NCBI RefSeq assembly: GCF_900143055.1
Contig: NZ_FRCW01000003.1
Location: forward strand, 186,001-250,000
Direction: 5' to 3'
DNA from: Fibrobacter sp. UWR3
Lineage (GTDB): Bacteria; Fibrobacterota; Fibrobacteria; Fibrobacterales; Fibrobacteraceae
Length of the DNA: 64,000 bases
A program made the position numbers and the translations under genes. Below the pieces are notes generated by a model that searched no databases, was not told the origin of the DNA, and was given only the letters and a program-made list of their open reading frames with translations. This document shows, one piece after another, positions 7,965 to 16,580 of this stretch (its first letter is position 1; the number at the start of each line of letters is the position of its first letter).

Positions 7965-10094
7965 TTAGCGGACAAGCACCTTCCTTGCGCCGAAGCCGTC
8001 AACCTTCACCAGGTAAGCACCGCTCTTCACGGATTCAAGGCCCAGCGTCGCGCGGCCCGCATTCAATGTACCCGAGGCGACCTTCGCGCCATCGAGCCCA
8101 AGCACCGTCACCGTAACGCCGTCCTTTGCGCCGGCGGCACTTACCGCAAGCACACGGCCCTGCAGGTTCACGACCATAGCACGCGTAGCCACCGTCGCCT
8201 TCCCCGGAATGGAGACCGGCGGCTCAATCGACTCCGGCTTTTCGTCATAGCGGGTGGCAAGTGCCATCAGGAACCACGTGGTATGCGGAATCCACTGTTC
8301 ATCCCAGCGCCACACCTGCCACGATTCCTTCATCGAATCAAATCCCACCGCGGCGACACCGTCATCGGTCCAGGCGATTCCGGAACCATCCTTGTTCTTG
8401 CCGGTAATGCCGTTCGCGATACCGCCCTTGAGCGTCGCGTCGTATTCAGACTGGCCGTCATATTTCTGGGGAACCTTCTTGCCAAAACCATACATCATGC
8501 ACGTGGCGTACGGGTTCTTGCCCAGAATCCAGTCGAGCTGGTCGGTCGCATATTTCTGCACGCTATCCGCAACATCCCCATCCAAGGCGTGGGCGGCATA
8601 CATCGCAGCAGTAGCAAGGCTTGCAAGGCGGGCATCCTCGCCCTGCCACCAGTAGTTGCTCTCGTTGTCATGCGGGATAAAGAAACCGTCCTTGATAGAG
8701 CCCTGCGTCTTGTAGGTCTGACGGGCATAGCCGAACGGGTTTTCTACCTTGTTCGTAATACCGACAAGCCAGTTCAAATGCGTCTTGATGGCATCCAAGG
8801 CCGCGACCGCATGGGGATTGTCGCAACTAACCCCAATCATGTCCACGCAGTACCAATCAATAAGTCCTCCTTGCATCGTCACAGTAATCTTACTTTCGAT
8901 TTCGGCATAGCGGACAAGCGCCACCAGCGGGAGACCCGCATCGCTTGCATGCCAGAACGGACGAGTCTTGGCATCGTCGCTCCAGAAGTACCCATCATCG
9001 CTCAGGCGTCCAATAAGGTTTGTCGCACGGGCGCGTGCATCCTTCAGGTAATCCACCTTCTCCGTCGCCACATAGAGTTCCGTTGCCGCAAGGAGTGCAG
9101 TGTAATCGTCAATAATGTTTTCCTTGTGGTCATCGCAGTACTCACAGGACTTGCCGATTCCCTGCTTTTCGGACAAATGAGCGTAGGCCTTCTCGGCTGC
9201 GGCAAGGTACTGTTCGCTAGTGAAGTCGCCCTTCACGCCAAGTTTCGATACACGCGCAAGGCCCGCAATCGCCATGCCACCGCCTTCGCGGAAGGCCGTC
9301 TGGTAATCCGTACTCTTGATGCCGTCGGAGCCCGAGAATGCGCAAAGTTCGCGCTTGCCCGTCGGGGAGCCCCAGTTGTCGAACACCGTCATGTAGAAGA
9401 AGCCCTGGTCATCGAGCATGCGCACCAGGAAATCCGCACCGAAGGCAGCCTCGTCCTCGGTCTTCGCCTTGGTGCTCGTCTGGCCCAGCAACTGCGGAAT
9501 ACGTTCCGCCGCAAACGCAAGCGACCACACCGTCAGCGGGATCTGCTGCGGGTTCAGGTAGTTCGCGTAGGAAAGGTGAGAAAGATACTTGCTCACGTCG
9601 CCGCTCGCATCGTACCAGCCACCGTGCACATCGAGTTTCTTGTCGGACTTGTACACCGGCATGCTCTTGTCCCAGTCCACGACAGGCGCCTTGTCGGCAC
9701 GGTCATTGTAGAAGTAGTCGAGCACCGCACCGAGTGTCAGCTTTGCAAGGGCATTGTCTTCCACCTTGAATTCGCCGGAAGTCGCAGGCTGTCCGTTTTC
9801 GGTTATCTGCAACGTATAGGTGCCGGCCGCGACACCCTTATCGAGATTCGCCACATAGAACTTGCCATTGTTCGTCCAGTTGTCCGGATTCGACCCTTTC
9901 GAAAGCGTTCCTGTCTGGACGGCGTTCCCGCCCGACATCAGCTTGAACTCGGCACCATCAAGCTGGGCGTCGCTCTTGACGATGATGCTGATGGGCATGC
10001 CCGCATCGTAACCGACCTGGTTGTAGTAGAAATTCGCAGCGAACGCCGAAGTGGCAACCGCCATGGATAGTGGGATAAGCGTTGTTCTCTTCAT
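7965..10094 (-). CDS. Secreted GH9 cellulase (endoglucanase) with N-terminal Ig-like domain
   Basis: Predicted to cleave beta-1,4-glucan. The signal peptide is residues 1-19 (ends AFA). An Ig-like CelD_N domain spans about 22-110 (FYYNQVGYDAGMPISIIVK). The GH9 alpha-toroid runs to about 640, with the nucleophile-side motif GGWYDASGD near residue 160 and the late motif region LASLATAAMYAAHAL. The C-terminal 75 residues form a sorting-like module (VTVTVLGLDGAKVASG, GAYLVKVDGFGARKVLVR). It stands alone, with a terminator after it and a 480-base upstream region. The late catalytic Asp/Glu motifs were not checked residue by residue, so activity is likely rather than shown. Confidence 0.9.
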   Translation of the reverse strand: MKRTTLIPLSMAVATSAFAANFYYNQVGYDAGMPISIIVKSDAQLDGAEFKLMSGGNAVQTGTLSKGSNPDNWTNNGKFYVANLDKGVAAGTYTLQITENGQPATSGEFKVEDNALAKLTLGAVLDYFYNDRADKAPVVDWDKSMPVYKSDKKLDVHGGWYDASGDVSKYLSHLSYANYLNPQQIPLTVWSLAFAAERIPQLLGQTSTKAKTEDEAAFGADFLVRMLDDQGFFYMTVFDNWGSPTGKRELCAFSGSDGIKSTDYQTAFREGGGMAIAGLARVSKLGVKGDFTSEQYLAAAEKAYAHLSEKQGIGKSCEYCDDHKENIIDDYTALLAATELYVATEKVDYLKDARARATNLIGRLSDDGYFWSDDAKTRPFWHASDAGLPLVALVRYAEIESKITVTMQGGLIDWYCVDMIGVSCDNPHAVAALDAIKTHLNWLVGITNKVENPFGYARQTYKTQGSIKDGFFIPHDNESNYWWQGEDARLASLATAAMYAAHALDGDVADSVQKYATDQLDWILGKNPYATCMMYGFGKKVPQKYDGQSEYDATLKGGIANGITGKNKDGSGIAWTDDGVAAVGFDSMKESWQVWRWDEQWIPHTTWFLMALATRYDEKPESIEPPVSIPGKATVATRAMVVNLQGRVLAVSAAGAKDGVTVTVLGLDGAKVASGTLNAGRATLGLESVKSGAYLVKVDGFGARKVLVR

Positions 10095-10578
10095 GACAAG
10101 GAATATAAGTTTTCAGGGCGGATTCTCCAAACGATAAATCGGAGAGGGCGATCAAAATCACAGGAGCAGGAGGCGGAGGACGCCCAGGGGATGGCAAGCC
10201 GAGGTTTTGCGCACTTTTAATTAACGCAAATAATGCGTAGATTACAAACCAAGTACATTTTCTGGGTAAGGGTGTCCCCCCGGGCAACCCTGACAACCCC
10301 CTCTTTCGGCGCCTCAGCAACCCTTATTTTTATCAAGACGCAAGTAAATGCCCGTAAATCAACACGCAATTTTTGAGCAAAAATCAGCATTTAGTTCATA
10401 TTTAACGCTAGATTTGCGTAAATTAAACCAGTTTTTAAATCAAGCTATCTTTTTCCCTTGACCATCGCTCTCGCAGAACCTATCTTTGCCTGCGAACCAA
10501 TCAACCTTAACCAACGACGATTGCGTCAGCCGCCAGAATAACTTCTTTCGTCTTTCGCCTTTCGTCATTCGCCTAAAT
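10095..10578. other. Divergent intergenic region with an inverted repeat and heptamer-like repeats
   Basis: This 484-base gap lies between the GH9 gene (minus) and the aldolase gene (plus). An inverted repeat sits at 10269-10291 (AGGGTGTCCC, CCC, GGGCAACCCT, with a two-by-two internal mismatch). The sequence is AT-rich at 10320-10440. Just before the aldolase start is a short repeat tract based on CTTTCGTC (about 10541-10573), also seen before the gene at 25917. No ORF here looks real. Promoters for both genes must be here, but I could not place them with confidence. Confidence 0.45.
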
Positions 10579-11520
10579 ATGTACTACGAAAGCATCAAAG
10601 TTCTCGACTGCACCATCCGCGACGGCGGCCTCGTCAACAAGCACGACTTCTCCCTGGAATTCGTCCGCCGCCTATACACACTCCTTTCCGCAGCCGGCAT
10701 CGACTACATGGAAATGGGTTACAAGAACTCTCCGGAACTCTTTGACCCCAAGGAATATGGTCCGTGGAAGTTCTGCGACGACGACCTGCTCTGGAAGGTG
10801 AAGGACGGCATTGAATCCAAGATGAAGATGGCCGTGATGGCCGACGTGGGCCGCGTGAACATGGACGCCGTGAAGCCCGCCAGCGAAAGCCCCTACCAGA
10901 TGTTCCGCGTGGCAAGCTACGTGAAGAACATCGACAAGGGCATCAGCATGGTGAACGCCTTCCATGACATGGGCTACGAGACGACCCTCAACATCATGGC
11001 CGTGAGCCGTGACCGCGGTCCGGAACTTGACGAAGCGCTCCACCAGGTGAACGAAGAATGCAAGGCCGACATCCTGTACCTCGTCGACAGCTTTGGCGCC
11101 TTCTACCAGGAAGACATCGACAAGGAAATCACGCGCTACAGGAACATCGTGAAGAACAAGAAGTTCGGCTTCCACGGGCACAACAACCAGCAGCTGGCTT
11201 TCTCCAACACGATCCAGGCCATCATCGACCACGTGGACTACCTCGACGGTTCCGTCTCGGGCATGGGCCGCGGCGCAGGCAACTGCACCACAGAACTCCT
11301 GCTCGGCTTCCTCAAGAATCCGAAGTACGACCTTCGCCCGGTGCTCGACGCCTACCAGGAACTGTTCTTGCCGCTCAAGGAAAAGTACGAATGGGGCTAC
11401 ATCATCCCGCAGATGATTACGGGCATGCTCAACCGCCACCCGCAGGATGCCATCGCCATCCGCAAGACCGAAGACAAGGACAACTACACCAAGTTCTACA
11501 ACCACATGATGAACGACTAA
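10579..11520 (+). CDS. DRE-TIM metallolyase family aldolase (HMGL-like)
   Basis: The 313-residue protein begins KVLDCTIRDGGLVNKHDF, the metal-binding and catalytic N-terminal block of the HMG-CoA lyase/4-hydroxy-2-oxovalerate aldolase group. It also has GFHGHNNQQLA (metal-binding His pair) and SVSGMGRGAGNCTTELLL, typical of aldolase members rather than isopropylmalate synthase. The expected reaction is carbon-carbon bond cleavage or formation with an oxo-acid; the true substrate cannot be told. The start at 10579 is chosen because the family motif starts six residues later; the longer ORF has an unrelated low-complexity leader. It is a single gene followed by a structured repeat and a terminator. 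Confidence 0.82.
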   Translation: MYYESIKVLDCTIRDGGLVNKHDFSLEFVRRLYTLLSAAGIDYMEMGYKNSPELFDPKEYGPWKFCDDDLLWKVKDGIESKMKMAVMADVGRVNMDAVKPASESPYQMFRVASYVKNIDKGISMVNAFHDMGYETTLNIMAVSRDRGPELDEALHQVNEECKADILYLVDSFGAFYQEDIDKEITRYRNIVKNKKFGFHGHNNQQLAFSNTIQAIIDHVDYLDGSVSGMGRGAGNCTTELLLGFLKNPKYDLRPVLDAYQELFLPLKEKYEWGYIIPQMITGMLNRHPQDAIAIRKTEDKDNYTKFYNHMMND

Positions 11521-11524
11521 TCAT

Positions 11525-11682
11525 GAGGCGAGTGCCGCGCAGGAATGCTTGCATTCCTGCATGGTTGAGCCGATGGATTAGGGTCTGCGAAGCAGACCCC
11601 TAGGAGGCGAATCCTGCACGAAAGTGCTCGCACTTTCGTATAGGTGAGCCGACGAGTTGTGGACTTGCGAAGCAAGTCCCAC
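11525..11682. repeat. Two tandem 79-base structured units with covarying stems
   Basis: Unit 1 starts at 11525 and unit 2 at 11604. Each has the same order: GAGGCGA, a first hairpin, a GAGCCGA block, and a second hairpin with a GAA loop. The first stems differ in sequence but stay paired (GCAGGAATGC/GCATTCCTGC at 11539-11560; ACGAAAGTGC/GCACTTTCGT at 11618-11639). The second stems also differ and stay paired (GGGTCTGC/GCAGACCC at 11581-11599; GGACTTGC/GCAAGTCC in 11659-11682). This is compensatory change, so the structure seems to matter. A related copy lies at 24050-24117. Role unknown. Confidence 0.75.
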
Positions 11683-11715
11683 GACTAAGGTCGAACACCA
11701 ACAATAAACCATTAG

Positions 11716-11752
11716 AAAAAGGGCCTCGGCGATTGCCGAGGTCCTTTTGTTT
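11716..11752. terminator. Bidirectional terminator between aldolase and GH30 genes
   Basis: A ten-pair stem GGGCCTCGGC-GATT-GCCGAGGTCC (11721-11744) has A-rich sequence to the left and TTTTGTTTT to the right. It fits both converging transcripts. Confidence 0.85.
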
Positions 11753-11781
11753 TCAACCAACCCAGTGTTCACTGAGATACT

Positions 11782-13899
11782 TTACTGAGTCACGCGGATG
11801 CGGAGAGCACCGGCAGCGGACTTCGCGATAAACATGCCTCCACGCTTGGCGAGGTCCGCAGCGCCCGCACGCAGTTCCTGCATTCCGGCAGCACGCACCG
11901 TTCCGAGGTAGCTACCGCCCATGTCGAAGATGCGGTATTCCATGGATTCGTTCGACATCTGGAACTTCGCACTCACAAACGTGGTGCTGGTATCGCCAAC
12001 GATCGGTTCGGGGTCTGTAGCGTCCTTGCCCTTCACGAAGGTGAAGTAGTCCACGTCCATCCAGTCACCGACCACCGTAAAGCGGAGGATATGTTCACCC
12101 GCAGGGAGCGTCACGTTCTTCTGTACCTTGTTGTAGTCGTCGTAGTTCTCTTCGCCGTCATTCTTCGGGACTGATATATCGCCCGTGAGTTCATTGCCAT
12201 CGAGAGTCATGTTGAAACCGGAGGTCGCATTGGCAGATGCAACCGCAGCAAAGAAGGTGTAGTCACCCGCTTCCTTCACGTTCACCGTGTATTCGAGCCA
12301 TTCGCCAGCCTGGTTGTAACCCACGATGTAGCCGGTCGCCTTCTTGTAGATATCGACACCCGTGCCTTCGCGGTAGTTGGTCTCGCCGTGGTCTTCGGAG
12401 TCATTTTCGTTGTAGGTCTTGTTTTCCTTGCCGGTACCCGGGATGTCGAAGTTTTCGGCCTCAATCTTGCCCGGCAAATCAATCGCCTTGCCGCCGAACG
12501 GTTCACGAGGTACGGGGTCAGCAGGAGTGCCCACGCCCACGAGCGTCACGATGCAGTCCTTGAATTCCGAGCTACCCGCATCCATGGTGATAGTCACGGA
12601 GCCGTTCTTCACTTCAACTTCGCCTTCATACTTTGCATTCTTTGCCTGGCTCGTCGTGTACACGTGGAAGGATTCCACATCGGCACCCTTCACGTTAACC
12701 GTCACGGTCTTGGAATTCTTGTAATCGCGGTTCACGAGCACCACGATGACGGAGTCGCCTTCGGAACTCTTGTAGGCACTGGCAAACAGGTTCGATTCGG
12801 GCTTGTCAGTCGCACCCACGCGGATTGCACCCGGACGAATAAAGCGGGCGAACTGGCTCATCACGTAGCCGCGCTTCGAGACCTTGCCGATTTCGTTGCT
12901 CGGTATCTGGAGTTTGTTGCCGAAGTCCTTCTCCATGATGAGGCCGTAGCAACGGCGGATATACCACCAGGTGTACTGATTGAAGTTGCCCACGACCATC
13001 GCGCGATGGATTTCGTAAGCCACGTCCATGGCGTTCACGGTATCGCGCTTGTTCTGGTTTGCCTGGTCACCCGTATTCGTGATTGTGCGCCAGTAGTTAC
13101 CGCTACCCTGGCTTTCGGTGTAGTGTTCTGTCATCCAGCGTTCCACGCCTTTCTGGTCAGCCAAAGAATACTGGAAGAAATTGTCCCCGGTGTTTCTGTC
13201 GCTTGCATAGAAGTGCGCTCCGAGAATATCCCAGTTCTTGAGGGCGTTGGCGTCGTTCAGCACCTTGTTGTAGAGGTTCTTGTCGTAGCGGAACGATTCG
13301 GTCGAAATCACCTTGGCACCGTTCTTGCGCATCTTGTCGGCATAGCCCTTGGTGAAGTTGTAGATTTCGTCAGCACTCCAGCAAGCCCATTCACCGCACC
13401 AGTCCGGTTCGTTACTGATGGAGATTGCATACAGGGGAACGCCCTGGTTCTTCATGTAATCGTTAAAGCCGTTCAGGTGATCTACGTACTTCTGGTAGTT
13501 CGAAGAAGACATGTGCTGGTTTGCACCCGCATAAGGAGAAGTCCACGGCGTTGCATACAAGATAAAGTCATCGCCGGCATACTTCTTGGCGTACTTGGCA
13601 GCCTGCACTTCCTTGTTGAAGTCGCTGGAGTTCGCATACACCGGAATACGCAGCGTGTTCAAGCCAATCTGGCCATCGCCCGTACCGAACGCGAGCTTGG
13701 CATCGGCCTCGGAAAGTCCGCCACCGCCCTGCCACTGGTTATGCACCATGCCGCCAAAGCCACGAATGACCTGGTGTTCTTCGGTCACATCGACATTGAC
13801 CGTCGATGCGAATGCGGTCGAAACCAACGCACCGCAACCCAGCGCGAGCGCAGTCTTCCACGCCCCCTTAACAACGCTGTTTTGATTCAAACTTTTCAT
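11782..13899 (-). CDS. Secreted GH30 glucuronoxylanase/xylanase with CBM6 and FPm-1-type module
   Basis: Predicted to cut the xylan backbone, most likely as a GH30 subfamily 8 glucuronoxylanase. The signal peptide ends near residue 32 (VSTAFA). The catalytic domain covers about 33-450: acid/base Glu164 in SISNEPDW and nucleophile Glu258 in RWMTEHY. A CBM6 domain follows (about 520-650; GKIEAENFDIPG, GEWLEYTVNV, DVDYFTF). The C-terminal 55 residues (YRIFDMGGSYLG...) are like the Fibrobacter-specific basic module found on the neighbouring GH43 enzymes. The start at 13899 has AAAGGGATG before it; the longer ORF adds 65 residues with no signal at the N-terminus. It is the last gene of a three-gene xylan cluster. 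Confidence 0.92.
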   Translation of the reverse strand: MKSLNQNSVVKGAWKTALALGCGALVSTAFASTVNVDVTEEHQVIRGFGGMVHNQWQGGGGLSEADAKLAFGTGDGQIGLNTLRIPVYANSSDFNKEVQAAKYAKKYAGDDFILYATPWTSPYAGANQHMSSSNYQKYVDHLNGFNDYMKNQGVPLYAISISNEPDWCGEWACWSADEIYNFTKGYADKMRKNGAKVISTESFRYDKNLYNKVLNDANALKNWDILGAHFYASDRNTGDNFFQYSLADQKGVERWMTEHYTESQGSGNYWRTITNTGDQANQNKRDTVNAMDVAYEIHRAMVVGNFNQYTWWYIRRCYGLIMEKDFGNKLQIPSNEIGKVSKRGYVMSQFARFIRPGAIRVGATDKPESNLFASAYKSSEGDSVIVVLVNRDYKNSKTVTVNVKGADVESFHVYTTSQAKNAKYEGEVEVKNGSVTITMDAGSSEFKDCIVTLVGVGTPADPVPREPFGGKAIDLPGKIEAENFDIPGTGKENKTYNENDSEDHGETNYREGTGVDIYKKATGYIVGYNQAGEWLEYTVNVKEAGDYTFFAAVASANATSGFNMTLDGNELTGDISVPKNDGEENYDDYNKVQKNVTLPAGEHILRFTVVGDWMDVDYFTFVKGKDATDPEPIVGDTSTTFVSAKFQMSNESMEYRIFDMGGSYLGTVRAAGMQELRAGAADLAKRGGMFIAKSAAGALRIRVTQ

Positions 13900-13998
13900 A
13901 ACATCCCTTTGCCAAACAGAAACCCGCAGGATTGCGGTCCCATAACCTAAAATTAGATGAAAAAGCTCAAAAAAACGCACATCGCGCCATTTTTTCCA

Positions 13999-14013
13999 TT
14001 GACGTTTTGGCAA
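13999..14013. promoter_or_regulatory. TTGAC-N5-GTCAA-type box upstream of GH30 gene
   Basis: TTGAC, GTTTT, GGCAA forms an imperfect dyad about 100 bases before the GH30 start. A TAATTTTA sequence on the minus strand (13948-13955) could be the core promoter element. The same box precedes two other xylanase genes and two TIGR02147 genes. Confidence 0.5.
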
Positions 14014-14033
14014 TAGAATCTCACAAAAAAACA

Positions 14034-14066
14034 CAAGAAAAGAGCTCCGGAGCGGGGCTCCGGGGC
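14034..14066 (-). terminator. Terminator of first GH43 gene
   Basis: The ten-pair stem GCTCCGGAGC-GGG-GCTCCGGGGC (14044-14066) is followed on the minus strand by CTCTTTTCTTG. It lies 65 bases after the stop of the GH43 gene, separating it from GH30. Confidence 0.75.
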
Positions 14067-14130
14067 ACTTCATGACGCTCTTGAGAAGCATCAATCTGGA
14101 TGTGTGGTGTTTAGGGACTCTTTTATGGTA

Positions 14131-16359
14131 TTACTTTGCCGTATTCACCATGAATTTCTTGTTGCCGGTCAGGGAACGGAGCATGTACACGCCCTGGTTG
14201 AAGCCAACCGCACGGAGGGCCTCGCCAGCAGTCGCACCGTCCAGACGGATCTTACCGACCATAGCGCCCTTCAGATCAAACACGCGGTAGGTTTCGTACG
14301 GTACGGCCTTGAACGCAACACCAGTCTCGATGGCATCCGTGCTAATCGGTTCCGTATCTTCAGCATCCTTGCCTTCGAGGATATTGAAGTAGTCAATATC
14401 GAACCAGGAACCGACAACCGTAAGCCTCAGGACATGTTCGCCTGCGGGGAGCTTGATGTTCGCCTTGACCTTGTTGTAATCGTCGTAGTTTTCTTCGCCT
14501 TCGGTGGCCGCGGGCACGGTGATTTCTTCGGTAATGTCCGTCCCGTCGAGGGAGAACTTGAAGCTGGAGGTGTTACCGGCGGCAGCAACTGCGGCATAGA
14601 GCGTGTAGTCGCCTTCCTTCGCCACATTGATGGTGTATTCAAGCCATTCGCCTTCGGTATTGTAGCCCACGATGATGCCCGTCGCCTTCTTGTAGAGGTC
14701 AACACCGGTGCCTTCGCGGAGGTTGCTATCGCCGTGGTTCTCGGAATCGGATTCGTTGTAGGAATCAATGTCGCCACCGCGACCCGTACCCGGTTCATCA
14801 AAGTTTTCGGCCTCGATCTTGCCCGGTACCGCCCAGGCCTTGCCACCGAACGGCTTCTGCGGTTCCGGCGGAGTCGTGCCGCTGCCTTCGAAGCCCCATG
14901 CCTTGATAGCCATGGTAGAATCCCTGCTGCCCTTGAATACGAGGAACACCTGTTCCACGATTCCCTTGAGGCCAGTGACTTCGCAGGAATTCTCGGCAAA
15001 GGTATTCTTGTTACCGGTATTCTTGAGCGTGCAGGTGCCGGCGAGCGTACCTGTCGCAGAACCCGTGTGGATTTCAACCTTGTCGCCATCCGCAGTGCTT
15101 GCGGCCTGCACCACGAAACCGGTGGCTGCAGTACCAAAGTCAACGCCACTCACGCGGATCCAGGATTCCTTCGTGGAAAGCGGGAGCAACAGGTGTTCGG
15201 CAACCTTGCCCGGAGTCCAGTTGGAACGGCTGCGAATGCCCTTCTGCTTGGAACTCGTGAGTGCCGGGTACCAATCGTACGGGTCAAAGTTCTCGATCTG
15301 TTTCGGGCCTTCCTTCGTGAAGGTCAGTTCCTTCATGGTGCCGTCGTTGTTGTAGAAGAACTCATCCACGCTCACGCTACGGTGGAATGCGGGTACCGGA
15401 TTCGCCTGGCCGTCATCGGCAGGAATCTTTTCCAGACCATCGTAACCGTTCGCAATGCGGCGGTCATGGTAGGCGACGTACCAGTGGCCCTTGAATTCGG
15501 CAATGCCATGGTGGTTGTTGTTGTTCGCGTTGATGTTCTGCCCGTTGATGTTCGGGTTACCCATGAATATTCCCTTGTATTCATAGGGACCCATCGGGTT
15601 CTTGGACATGCCGTAGGCAATACGCAGGTCTGCCGTACTGTAAGACAGGTAATAGTTGCCCTTGTACTTATGGATGTAAGAAGCTTCCATCGCCTTCGGG
15701 CCACCAATCTTCAGGTGAGTCTTGGTGCTCACATCAAAGCCCTTCATGTCCTTGTTGAGCTTGTAGATGTTGAAAATGTCGTTGTTGTTGTTATTTGCCG
15801 GGCGGCTATCGCTGCTGCCGCCACCAAACGTGAAGTAGCCCGTACCGTCGTCATCGAAGAAGATTGCCGGGTCAAAGCACCAGCCGATGCCGTCGCAGTC
15901 CGAAATACCGCCACCCCAGTTGTTGATGAGCTTCTTGTTGCCCGAAACAGGGTTCGTCCAGGGGCCAGCAATGCTGTCGGCGCCGATGAGGCCAATGCCG
16001 CCACCACCGCCATCGGGGAACACGATGTAAAGCCTGTGATCGTTGGGGTTCACTGCAATGCCGGATGCCCAAATATCGTTAATGCCGTTCACCTTGCGGG
16101 CATCGTAAATAATGCCGTAGTCAGTCCAGTTCTGCATATCCTTGCTGCGGAATGCATAGAGGGCGTAAATCTTGTAACCATTGGAATTGTACGGAGCCGG
16201 ATCGTCGGAGTCCGTGATGATGTAGAAGTATTCATCGTCGGCAGCGGCACCGGGGTCGGCCAGATAATGGTAGGTAGAAATCGGGTTATCGGCAAGTGCA
16301 GAACCAAAGAGACCGCACGCAAGAGCCAAGCCAAGCTTTCCCTTGGAAATCTTCTTCAT
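14131..16359 (-). CDS. Secreted GH43 arabinoxylan-active enzyme with CBM6 and FPm-1-type module
   Basis: Probably an alpha-L-arabinofuranosidase/arabinoxylan arabinofuranohydrolase or beta-xylosidase. The signal peptide ends near residue 23. The GH43 five-blade propeller has base Asp35 (YHYLADP), pKa-setting Asp near 161 (CFDPAIFF), and general acid Glu near 223 (AMEASYIHK). After it comes a CBM6-like sandwich (about 375-490; ESWIRVSGVDFG), then a typical CBM6 (about 505-650; PGKIEAENFDEPG), then the C-terminal basic module ending NKKFMVNTAK. F. succinogenes AXHs have this order. The start has GGGATG eight bases upstream. It is 47% or so like the next gene by eye, so the pair arose by duplication. 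Confidence 0.92.
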   Translation of the reverse strand: MKKISKGKLGLALACGLFGSALADNPISTYHYLADPGAAADDEYFYIITDSDDPAPYNSNGYKIYALYAFRSKDMQNWTDYGIIYDARKVNGINDIWASGIAVNPNDHRLYIVFPDGGGGGIGLIGADSIAGPWTNPVSGNKKLINNWGGGISDCDGIGWCFDPAIFFDDDGTGYFTFGGGSSDSRPANNNNNDIFNIYKLNKDMKGFDVSTKTHLKIGGPKAMEASYIHKYKGNYYLSYSTADLRIAYGMSKNPMGPYEYKGIFMGNPNINGQNINANNNNHHGIAEFKGHWYVAYHDRRIANGYDGLEKIPADDGQANPVPAFHRSVSVDEFFYNNDGTMKELTFTKEGPKQIENFDPYDWYPALTSSKQKGIRSRSNWTPGKVAEHLLLPLSTKESWIRVSGVDFGTAATGFVVQAASTADGDKVEIHTGSATGTLAGTCTLKNTGNKNTFAENSCEVTGLKGIVEQVFLVFKGSRDSTMAIKAWGFEGSGTTPPEPQKPFGGKAWAVPGKIEAENFDEPGTGRGGDIDSYNESDSENHGDSNLREGTGVDLYKKATGIIVGYNTEGEWLEYTINVAKEGDYTLYAAVAAAGNTSSFKFSLDGTDITEEITVPAATEGEENYDDYNKVKANIKLPAGEHVLRLTVVGSWFDIDYFNILEGKDAEDTEPISTDAIETGVAFKAVPYETYRVFDLKGAMVGKIRLDGATAGEALRAVGFNQGVYMLRSLTGNKKFMVNTAK

Positions 16360-16399
16360 ATTAACATCCCATATTCAACCGCGACACCGCAGTCTAACC

Positions 16400-16405
16400 A
16401 TTATA
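16400..16405 (-). promoter_or_regulatory. Candidate -10 box (TATAAT) of GH43 gene
   Basis: A perfect TATAAT on the minus strand 41 bases before the start codon at 16359. No good -35 is visible 17 bases away, which fits an activator-dependent promoter using the dyad at 16456-16470. Confidence 0.45.
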
Positions 16406-16455
16406 AAATTTACCATCCCCACATGCATTTTTAACAACCTTTCAAACAAAAACCA

Positions 16456-16470
16456 TTGACGTTTTGTCCA
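16456..16470. promoter_or_regulatory. TTGAC-N5-GTCAA-type box upstream of GH43 gene
   Basis: TTGAC, GTTTT, GTCCA. The flanks match the box at 13999 (CCATTGACGTTTTG in both). It is about 50 bases upstream of the candidate -10 box, a usual place for an activator. Confidence 0.55.
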
Positions 16471-16502
16471 CGGGCACCTTCGGTGCGTTTAACGTTTATT
16501 TA

Positions 16503-16535
16503 CAAAAAAAGGCACCCGGCGGTCTGCCGGGAGCC
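16503..16535 (-). terminator. Terminator of second GH43 gene
   Basis: On the minus strand the hairpin GGCTCCCGGC...GCCGGGTGCC (16511-16535) is followed by TTTTTTT. It lies 45 bases after the stop codon of the gene at 16581. Confidence 0.8.
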
Positions 16536-16580
16536 TTTCAAACACAAGAGAGAGTTTGTACGAACAAAGATTGAGCAGTT

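Noticed and set aside
7863-10070. A 735-codon plus-strand frame opposite the GH9 gene
   Set aside because: Antisense to a clear GH9 cellulase with a signal peptide; no domain recognised. The same applies to 14104-16434, 12388-13950 and 53451-55553.
11561-11620. Structured unit considered as a plain terminator
   Set aside because: No T-run follows these hairpins, and a proper terminator is at 11716-11752.
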